Below, one piece after another: positions 13,992 to 19,897 of a stretch of 19,897 nucleotides of DNA. How positions within the stretch are numbered: position 1 is the stretch's first letter; each line of letters starts with the position of its first letter. The notes under the pieces are model-generated. The model made no database searches. It was not told where the DNA came from and worked only from the letters and a program-made list of their open reading frames with translations. Location: positions 1 to 19,897 of the forward strand of contig DNXU01000259.1 of the NCBI GenBank assembly GCA_003505715.1. Reading direction: 5' to 3'. Origin of the DNA: Cyanobacteria bacterium UBA8803. Its GTDB lineage: Bacteria; Cyanobacteriota; Cyanobacteriia; Cyanobacteriales; Coleofasciculaceae. The translations under genes and the position numbers were made by a program.

Positions 13992-14957
13992 TCAATCTGG
14001 TTCAAAGGTCTTACCCAAAGCTGCTGGTGGTGTAGTGCGGATCATTTGGGCAACTAAACGGCGTACTGATGGCGGCAAAGGTTTGAGCGCTTGTTCTAGC
14101 CCTTCACTCGAAGTCAACACCAAAACTAATATCATCAAGGCAAATGGTGCAACTGTAAACACTTGTGTCGGTACATCAGGAATTGTGCTTTGAGCAACAC
14201 TTGCCAAAGACTGTAAAATGCCAAACAGATAAGCACCCAATGCTACTCTTAAAGGATTCCAGCCGCCAAAGATGACGATCGCCAAGGCAATCCAACCATA
14301 CCCAGCTGTATGGCGATGGCTCCAACCTGCTTTGAAGTCTAGGGAGAATGCGGCACCCGCCACTCCCATTAAAGCACCCCCTAGTAGAGTATAGAGATAG
14401 CGCAGAAGTACTACGTTAGTTCCCCGGGCAAAGGCTGAGTACGGTTGTTCGCCAATGGCTCGGAGGAGTAGTCCTTGTCGAGTGCGATAGAAGTAAAACC
14501 AGGTAAAAAGGATGAGGAGATAGCTGGTATAAACTAACAGATCGCTTTGAAACAATAACTGTCCCAAGATGGGCACATCCTGCAAAAGGGGTAACTTAAA
14601 ACTTGGTACAGTTGGCCCTGATACCCGTACAATTGGGTTGCCTAAGAAGGATGACAAATCGCTACACAGTAGTGCTAGGACAAAACCAATAGCAATTTGA
14701 GATTGTTTGAGGGTGATGGCACCAAAAGCGAGGATTGCCGCAATTGTGGCACCGACAATGGCAGCGCCGAGAAAGCCTAGTAGTAGGTTATTGGTATATT
14801 TAGCGAGTGCAAACCCAGTCATCGCCCCCATCAGAACTGTGCCTTCTGCGGAGAGATTAATTACTCCTGCTCTTTCTGTAATGGTTTCTCCAAGGCAGGC
14901 AAAGATTAATGGGGTGGAGGTGGCGATCGCTGTTGATAGGATAACTATAATGTCCAT
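13992..14957 (-). CDS. BMP-type (nucleoside-like) ABC transporter permease, second subunit
   Basis: A 321-residue permease of the BPD_transp_2 class with about 8-9 helices. The early motif GETITERAGVINLSAEG (about 23-39) is the hallmark of the NupQ/YufQ-like permease of BMP importers. GSHRHTAGYGWIALAIVIFG-like residues (WSHRHTAGYGWIALAIVIF) in the later part are also family-typical. It pairs with the permease upstream to form the channel. It is the last gene of a four-gene minus-strand operon, 52 bp after the first permease. Start ATG at 14957. No strong terminator is visible beyond its stop. Confidence 0.88.
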   Translation of the reverse strand: MDIIVILSTAIATSTPLIFACLGETITERAGVINLSAEGTVLMGAMTGFALAKYTNNLLLGFLGAAIVGATIAAILAFGAITLKQSQIAIGFVLALLCSDLSSFLGNPIVRVSGPTVPSFKLPLLQDVPILGQLLFQSDLLVYTSYLLILFTWFYFYRTRQGLLLRAIGEQPYSAFARGTNVVLLRYLYTLLGGALMGVAGAAFSLDFKAGWSHRHTAGYGWIALAIVIFGGWNPLRVALGAYLFGILQSLASVAQSTIPDVPTQVFTVAPFALMILVLVLTSSEGLEQALKPLPPSVRRLVAQMIRTTPPAALGKTFEPD

Positions 14958-15009
14958 GCGGCGGATGTGGCAGCGGATTTTGGTAACGGATATAACGGAT
15001 GGGGAGAGT

Positions 15010-16068
15010 TTAGGTTTTTGGGTTTAGTTTTGGTTGTTTGCTCAAGCCTCTTCCTAGAAGGACACATAATACTAAAGTTCCTTGAATTACCCCGGCTAAA
15101 GAGGATTCTAGGTTTAAGGATAGTGGGAGTTGTAAGCTGCCAATATTTAATGCGCTGAAAAAGAGGGATATGGGGAAAATCCAGAGGATGCTGCTGCCTG
15201 CTAGCATTACTACTAATAGTGCTAGAAAACCTAGATTGCTGGAGATATTGGGAATTAGGCGGTGAAATACTCCTACTACTTGTAATGCTCCTGCAATCCC
15301 TGCTAAGGCTCCGCAAATTCCAAAGGCATTTAATAATTGTCTGAGGGCAGGAATTCCTAGTATGTAAGCTGCTCTGGGATTTTGGCCAACTGCTCGCAAC
15401 TGTAAGCCGAAATAGGTTCCTCGTAGAACTGTTACTGTTAAAATGAGTCCCAATCCTGCTAGAATCAGGGCAATTGGTGTTGCTTCTGTGTTGCCAAGGG
15501 TGGGTAACCAGAGGGATTCATCAAATAGTTCTGTGCCGCTCATGGAGGCAATACCGGGACGTTTCCAAGGGCCAAAAACTAAATAGAGGGCTAATCCTTG
15601 TGCCACAAAGTTTAATCCTAATCCGGCAAAGATTTCGTTGACTTTGCCGTAAACGTTCAAGATACCTGCCAGGAGTCCCCACGCTACGCCGCCAGTTATA
15701 CCAGCAATGATGCCTGAAGTAATGACTAAGGAGGCTGGTAAGCTCTCTTGTAGGATTCGTAAGGCAAATGTGGTGGCGATCGCTCCTACAGTTATTTGTC
15801 CCTCGATTCCTAAGTTATAAAGACCTGCTGTAAAGGTAAAGATGAGTCCGCTAGCGCAGAGTAATAGGGGAGCTAAGGTAGCGAAAACTCTTGCTGTTTG
15901 ATCTGGAGTACCAAACGCGCCATTCCATAAGCTAGTTACTACTTGTAGTGGTGATGCACCTGCTAGGAAAATAATCAGGGCAATCAAAGCGAACGTGACA
16001 ATAACCCAACATGCATTTTGAAGTTTGAGTTGGGAATTTGGTATGAAAGACCCTAGTTTAAGGCTCAT
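15010..16068 (-). CDS. BMP-type (nucleoside-like) ABC transporter permease, first subunit
   Basis: A 352-residue BPD_transp_2 permease, NupP/YufP-like. A first helix at about 18-36 is followed by a periplasmic loop with SLWNGAFGTPDQTARVFATL and then AGLYNLGIEGQITVGA (about 81-96), the conserved NLGxEGQ signature. EIFAGLGLNFVAQGLALYL and LRAVGQNPRAAYILGI follow. It starts 9 bp after the ATPase stop, so the genes are translationally close. It works with the second permease, ATPase and BMP lipoprotein to import a small molecule. Confidence 0.88.
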   Translation of the reverse strand: MSLKLGSFIPNSQLKLQNACWVIVTFALIALIIFLAGASPLQVVTSLWNGAFGTPDQTARVFATLAPLLLCASGLIFTFTAGLYNLGIEGQITVGAIATTFALRILQESLPASLVITSGIIAGITGGVAWGLLAGILNVYGKVNEIFAGLGLNFVAQGLALYLVFGPWKRPGIASMSGTELFDESLWLPTLGNTEATPIALILAGLGLILTVTVLRGTYFGLQLRAVGQNPRAAYILGIPALRQLLNAFGICGALAGIAGALQVVGVFHRLIPNISSNLGFLALLVVMLAGSSILWIFPISLFFSALNIGSLQLPLSLNLESSLAGVIQGTLVLCVLLGRGLSKQPKLNPKT

Positions 16069-16077
16069 AATTCTTAA

Positions 16078-17604
16078 CTAATTCAGATTGCCGCCTATCA
16101 TCTGTCCTAGTTTATCGACAGTCAATTCGGTGGTGCTAATCGGTTGAGAGATGTTGCCGCCACTGAAGACAATGATGCGATCGCTATACTGCATCATTTC
16201 ATCTAAATCTGACGAGGTAAATAAAATTGCGGTGCCCGTTTGACAACGAGCTATTAACTGCTGCCACACCCAGAGAGATGATTCAATGTCTAACCCTCGC
16301 GTGGGATGTTCCATCAGTAAGAGATTGAGGGGGATTGGCAATAAAGCTAGCTGGGTGCGCTGTTGATTGCCACCGGATAAACGTTCAACAGTAGTGTTAG
16401 GTTGGCCGCGAATGTTGAAGAGATTAATGGCTTGTACCGTGCTAGCAAGAGTATCTTTCCAGTTAATAAACCAATGGTGATAAGGTTGATGTAAAATAAA
16501 ATGCTCCTGGATTGACAAACCTCTTACTAACCCCTCTTGCAGCCGATCGGCGGGTAATAATCCTACCCCAGCTTTGAGGTAGTCTGAATAAGACTTAGGG
16601 GTCATGTTTGTGCCATTAATATAGAGAGTACCAGAGGTAGCAGGAAGTAAACCAGCACACAATAACAGCAGTAATTGTTGACCGCTACCTTCTAAACCTG
16701 CTAGTCCAATGACTTCGCCACACTGAACGTTGAGATGCTGTACCTTTAGGTTGAGGCGGTCATCTTTAATCAAGATATGGTTGAGCTGCAATGCTACATC
16801 AGCTTGAGCTGTTTTGGGTTTGTTAGGCTGTGCTAGTTCTCGACCAAACATCATTTCTACAAGTAGAGGTGCAATTGATTGCACCTCTGTTTCAGTCTGA
16901 GGGATATCACAGTGACCGACAACTTTGCCTTGACGCATCACCGTGACGCGATCGCACAAAACTTCGATATCTTCGAGTTTATGAGACACAAAAATAATTG
17001 ATTTACCCGCTGCTGCTAATTGCTTCATTGCCCCAAACAGGGCTTCTTTTTGGGTAGCTGAGATTCCTGTGGTTGGTTCGTCCAGAATCAGAGTTTGTAC
17101 TCCCAAGGACAATAGCCTTAAAATCTCCAACTGTTGCCGTTCGCCCACGCTCAAGTTCTCTAGTGTTTCATGAATATCCAAGGTAAAATTAAACTGCCGT
17201 GCCAACTTTTTCAACTGCCTTGCTGCTCTTGATTTGGGCAGCAGCATGGAGAATGGGAAATGGGATAAATTATCTTTTGTCTGCCCATTGCCTATTCCCC
17301 AACCGAGCATAAAATTCTCTAGAACAGACAGCGCGGGGAAGTCCAGAGGATCTTGGTGTAACATGCCAATGCCTGCATCAATGGCAGCTTCTGGGGTTTT
17401 GAGTTGGACTGGTTGACTATTTAACAAGATTTGGCCGCGATCGCAACTGACGAAGCCGCTGATAATTTTAACGATCGTACTTTTACCAGCACCGTTTTCA
17501 CCCAGTAGCCCGTGGATTGTCCCCGCCTCAACGGTTAGCGATACCTCATCATTCGCCAGTACAGAACCAAACCGTTTAGATATATTTTGCAATTCAACCT
17601 TCAT
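16078..17604 (-). CDS. BMP-type ABC transporter ATPase with two ABC domains
   Basis: A fused two-domain ATPase, as in sugar and nucleoside importers of this class. From ATG 17604 it is 508 residues. First domain: Walker A GENGAGKST (35-43), Q-loop in GMLHQDPLDF, signature LSVGERQQ, Walker B LILDEPTTG and switch FVSHK. Second domain: a degenerate Walker A GLEGSGQQ, signature LSGGNQQR and Walker B LLLMEHPTRGLD, the usual pattern in which one site is altered. A frame from TTG 17664 would add 20 residues and overlap the lipoprotein gene by 20 bp; MKVELQNISKRFG at 17604 fits the family start better. It follows the lipoprotein gene by 40 bp. Confidence 0.92.
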   Translation of the reverse strand: MKVELQNISKRFGSVLANDEVSLTVEAGTIHGLLGENGAGKSTIVKIISGFVSCDRGQILLNSQPVQLKTPEAAIDAGIGMLHQDPLDFPALSVLENFMLGWGIGNGQTKDNLSHFPFSMLLPKSRAARQLKKLARQFNFTLDIHETLENLSVGERQQLEILRLLSLGVQTLILDEPTTGISATQKEALFGAMKQLAAAGKSIIFVSHKLEDIEVLCDRVTVMRQGKVVGHCDIPQTETEVQSIAPLLVEMMFGRELAQPNKPKTAQADVALQLNHILIKDDRLNLKVQHLNVQCGEVIGLAGLEGSGQQLLLLLCAGLLPATSGTLYINGTNMTPKSYSDYLKAGVGLLPADRLQEGLVRGLSIQEHFILHQPYHHWFINWKDTLASTVQAINLFNIRGQPNTTVERLSGGNQQRTQLALLPIPLNLLLMEHPTRGLDIESSLWVWQQLIARCQTGTAILFTSSDLDEMMQYSDRIIVFSGGNISQPISTTELTVDKLGQMIGGNLN

Positions 17605-17644
17605 TAGGAAAAATTCTACATGAAAATTCGCTTCTCCCCCGCTT

Positions 17645-18886
17645 TTACTGACTCGGCCCTTCAATCCCCGCTAGTAGCTGTGGCATATACCAAATTTGCT
17701 GTGGGGTTGCTGTTTCTCCTGCCTTTAAATAGTCTGTACCATCTTGAAACTTCAGCGACCCTTTATAGAGATTAATAGTACCGTCGCCCAATCCTTTAAT
17801 GAATTGGTCGAGAAACTTATTATTCTCTGGTGATAAAGCTTTCCCCCGCACAAAGCCAACCGTAGAGGTATCCGGATTGTTTAAATTTTGCCAATCTGGT
17901 TTAGCCCAGACAAACTCGCTTTGAAACTTACCTGACTGGGCTTGTTTTATAGCTTCCAGATAAGACGGCCCCCAGTTGTAAATAGGTACGCCGATGCAGA
18001 TATCTGGAGCTAGATCGCAACCCGTCTTTAAGGTATAGTGCAGGAATTTAACATCTTTACCAGCATCAGCAGCTTTCTTAGCCTGGACGGCAGCTTCTGG
18101 CGTGTCAATGCCAGTCATGACAACATCGTAACCCCCATTGTAGAAGTCATCGGCTACTTTAGTGGGATCTAGGGTAACTCCAGGAATATTGAACCAGAAA
18201 CCGATCCAAGTGACCTTAAATTTTAAGTCTTGAGGACTCTTTTTCCGATAGTTTTCCCAACAATATTTGCTGCCCAAGTAAGCGGCAGAAACCAAACGGC
18301 GAGTTTCATCGTTGATTAGAGGCCCTAAAAAACCAATTTTTCCAGTTTGTGTATTCAAAGCAGCGGCACAGCCTGCAATCATCCTGCCGTATTCCATCTG
18401 AGGCATGATGTTGCTCAAATTCGGTTGATTTTTATAATTTTTGCCCTCTTTCCAGGCGTAGTCCCCTGAGGCGTGAATTACAGGGACATCAGGATGCTTC
18501 TTAGCCGTTTCTAGAGCATCGTCTTTAAAGTCATCCGAGTTGAAAATAATTAACTTAGCCCCCTTGGCAATCAAGTCATCCGCTACCTGAGATCCTTTGA
18601 TATTCGGGCGATCGGCGGGATTAACTTTATCTACATATTCTAATTTCACATTCGGCAGTTTCTGCGTCACATACTTCATGCCTTCGTAGTGCGTTTGACT
18701 CCAACCTGCGTCATTTTGGGGGCCAACCAGAATCAAACCAACTGTCAAGGCATCTTGAGTCGGCTCGTTTGATGCCGGAGATTGTTGAGCAGTCGGTGAG
18801 TTTGTGGGTGCGGGAGTCCCACAGGCACCCAACACTAAACCCAGTAAAGCTAACCCTGTTATACGTTTGAGCCGATTTAATTCCAT
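17645..18886 (-). CDS. BMP-family substrate-binding lipoprotein
   Basis: A 413-residue lipoprotein with lipobox VLGAC (C22) and a Pro/Ser/Thr/Gln linker to about residue 45. The BMP domain starts LTVGLILVGPQNDAGWSQTHYEG; the DAGW...HYEG segment is the family's ligand-contact region. LIIFNSDDFKDDALETAKKHPDVPVIHASG and GRMIAGCAAALNTQTGKIGFLG are further typical segments. BMP proteins such as PnrA/Med bind purine nucleosides, while one relative (RfuA) binds riboflavin, so nucleoside is the best guess and not proven. It is the first gene of the operon, ahead of ATPase and two permeases. Start ATG at 18886; no clear Shine-Dalgarno. Confidence 0.9.
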   Translation of the reverse strand: MELNRLKRITGLALLGLVLGACGTPAPTNSPTAQQSPASNEPTQDALTVGLILVGPQNDAGWSQTHYEGMKYVTQKLPNVKLEYVDKVNPADRPNIKGSQVADDLIAKGAKLIIFNSDDFKDDALETAKKHPDVPVIHASGDYAWKEGKNYKNQPNLSNIMPQMEYGRMIAGCAAALNTQTGKIGFLGPLINDETRRLVSAAYLGSKYCWENYRKKSPQDLKFKVTWIGFWFNIPGVTLDPTKVADDFYNGGYDVVMTGIDTPEAAVQAKKAADAGKDVKFLHYTLKTGCDLAPDICIGVPIYNWGPSYLEAIKQAQSGKFQSEFVWAKPDWQNLNNPDTSTVGFVRGKALSPENNKFLDQFIKGLGDGTINLYKGSLKFQDGTDYLKAGETATPQQIWYMPQLLAGIEGPSQ

Positions 18887-18986
18887 CGTTATGAGGCTTG
18901 AACTTAAAGTTGATATGGCAAGAGAATAAAAGAGTGTAGTGGGATATTAACTGTTACATAAAATACAATTCGTTAATTTTCTTAGC

Positions 18987-19066
18987 TTTTGGGGTGTGGG
19001 GTATGAGATGTGAGATGTAGAGTGTTGGCCAATTTTTCCCACATCCTACACCCTACACCCCTAAAA
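18987..19066. repeat. Long imperfect inverted repeat of GGGGTGTGGGG type
   Basis: TTTTGGGGTGTGGGG... (18987-19013) is complementary over about 27 bp to ...CACATCCTACACCC and CCCTAAAA (19039-19066), giving a long imperfect hairpin. It is a small MITE-like repeat lying against the terminator of the CAAD gene. Confidence 0.6.
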
Positions 19067-19106
19067 CAAAACCTGCCTAAATCTTTAATTGAGGCAGGCT
19101 TTGTTG
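19064..19106 (-). terminator. Intrinsic terminator of the CAAD/CURT1 gene
   Basis: On the minus strand AGGCAGG/CCTGCCT arms (complements of 19072-19078 and 19092-19098), extended by ACAAA/TTTGT past one mismatch, are followed by TTTTGTTTT. It begins 49 bp after the gene's stop, a good rho-independent terminator position. The A/T-flanked stem may also work weakly in the other direction. Confidence 0.75.
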
Positions 19107-19154
19107 TATGGTTATTCAGACAGGCGCAAATAGCCTGCTTTAAAATCAAGAGCG

Positions 19155-19640
19155 TTAGCTATCGAGTGAGTCTCTACCGAATAATTGTCCTTTGAGAGAG
19201 TTAAACTCATGTGCTAACTCTTTGCGGCTTTCGGCTTTCCATAGGTAGCGGGCAATAAACCAGGCAGTATAGGCAATCCCTACCAGTTCAAAAAGAGGTG
19301 CCAACAGGGGGATGTCATTGATCGCATCCAGTACTGCTAGGGTGATATACACACCGATAAACCCCGTTACCACCAGCCCGAAGATAATTATTCCTTGTTG
19401 GTACTCGTAATAAAATCCGCTGATTATACCGGGCAGTTTTGATAAAAACTCAAAAACAGGTTGCGCCAATTCCTGCCAAGGCTGATCTGTGCTTCGGCTA
19501 GTCGAAGAAAATTGCGCGATCGCACCAGGTTGATCGATGTTGACATCTACTTGGGCGTCTTTAAGATTTTTTGCTGGAGTAGCCACAGGCTCTGGGGATG
19601 TGCTCTCGGTATAATCTGATTTTTGTGGGTTCGGTTCCAT
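19155..19640 (-). CDS. CAAD-domain membrane protein, CURT1-like
   Basis: A 161-residue protein. A disordered N-terminus (1-50, rich in Ser, Pro, Thr) and an amphipathic stretch (WQELAQPVFEFLSKLPGIISG) precede two membrane helices at about 83-105 and 111-132, joined by NDIPLLAP. A conserved tail LWKAESRKELAHEFNSLKGQL ends it. This is the CAAD domain, first found appended to cyanobacterial aminoacyl-tRNA synthetases and related to plant CURVATURE THYLAKOID 1. Stand-alone forms act in thylakoid membrane bending. Here no synthetase domain is fused, so a CurT-like thylakoid role is likely. ATG at 19640 has AGAGGA about 4 nt upstream. It appears monocistronic with its own terminator. Confidence 0.9.
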   Translation of the reverse strand: MEPNPQKSDYTESTSPEPVATPAKNLKDAQVDVNIDQPGAIAQFSSTSRSTDQPWQELAQPVFEFLSKLPGIISGFYYEYQQGIIIFGLVVTGFIGVYITLAVLDAINDIPLLAPLFELVGIAYTAWFIARYLWKAESRKELAHEFNSLKGQLFGRDSLDS

Positions 19641-19643
19641 ATT

Positions 19644-19650
19644 TCCTCTA
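19644..19650 (-). promoter_or_regulatory. Ribosome binding site of the CAAD gene
   Basis: TAGAGGA on the minus strand, a few bases before the ATG at 19640. It supports this start. Confidence 0.5.
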
Positions 19651-19740
19651 CTGTTACCTCAAGTAGGACATTTTATCGTTTGAGCGAGGCAGCTTGATAA
19701 AATTACAGGATGATTAAGCTTTTGCCCATATTACCAAAAG

Positions 19741-19783
19741 AGGGAGAGGAGAGGGATGATGGATGAGGGATGATGGATGATGG
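19741..19783. repeat. GATGGATGA-type short tandem repeats
   Basis: GGATGATGGATGAGGGATGATGG units repeat imperfectly after a GAGAGGAGAGG run. The rest of the 257-bp segment after the CAAD gene shows no gene. Confidence 0.6.
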
Positions 19784-19876
19784 GCAGAATTATTCTCATC
19801 CTTTTCCATCGTTACATCGGCGATCGAGTAATATCCGGATTAAACAGCTGATACGGATTTCTACACTTAAGCAACT

Positions 19877-19897
19877 ACCCTTCGGCTATGCTCAGGG
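19877..19897. repeat. CCCTTCGGCTATGCTCAGGG palindromic-end repeat at window edge
   Basis: CCCT (19878-19881) and AGGG (19894-19897) close a short hairpin around TTCGGCTATGCTC. Bases 19877-19893 are identical to 4167-4183. Confidence 0.5.

Noticed and set aside
14945..15316. 123-residue minus-strand frame overlapping the first BMP permease
   Set aside because: It is an out-of-frame shadow of the permease, with Ser/Pro-rich low-complexity translation.

Overview
The window looks like chromosomal DNA of a cyanobacterium, probably filamentous. GCGATCGC (HIP1) octamers are frequent both in and between genes. Intergenic DNA carries short-repeat families common in cyanobacteria: CTCTGCGT-type runs, GTAGGGTGCG-type inverted repeats, GGTGATG heptamers and CCCTTCGGCTATGCTC units. 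Several gene families are typical of the phylum: a CAAD/CURT1 protein, a PATAN/DUF4388 protein, a secreted pentapeptide-repeat protein, and an NtcA-like Crp regulator. The species cannot be named from this sequence. I see no rRNA, tRNA, CRISPR array, prophage or intact insertion sequence.

Layout. 31-1907: a Crp/Fnr regulator (minus) and, divergently, an arginyl-tRNA-synthetase-like protein that has the end domains but no catalytic core. 2013-2053: an 11-bp-stem hairpin between convergent genes. 2072-4102 (minus): a HAD phosphatase and a short PilC/GspF-type membrane protein, separated by a 76-bp tandem duplication. 4326-5470: coaD, overlapping a coiled-coil DivIVA/AtpF-like gene by 94 bp. 5671-7722: glutathione reductase and a secreted pentapeptide-repeat protein. 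7826-8599 (minus): a Tat-exported serine esterase lipoprotein. 8687-9395: an unknown small protein followed by the C-terminal remnant of a SAM methyltransferase. 9445-12329: a divergent Zn/Mn ABC importer (ATPase and permease on minus, binding lipoprotein on plus). 12409-13305 (minus): a PATAN/DUF4388 protein behind a possible structured leader. 13992-18886 (minus): a complete four-gene BMP-family ABC importer, most likely for nucleosides or a related small molecule. 19155-19640 (minus): a CAAD/CURT1 membrane protein with its own intrinsic terminator.

How the genes relate. The two ABC importers are self-contained uptake systems: a lipoprotein catches the ligand, permease(s) form the channel and an ATPase drives transport. 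Most of the rest is housekeeping (CoA synthesis, glutathione redox, thylakoid shaping) with no shared pathway.

The observations most worth checking are (1) the catalytic-core-less ArgRS paralogue with an in-frame intergenic-type repeat in its linker, and (2) the possible riboswitch-like leader at about 13401-13609 on the minus strand, where a folded domain is followed by a hairpin and T-run before the PATAN gene. No clearly new multi-gene system was found.
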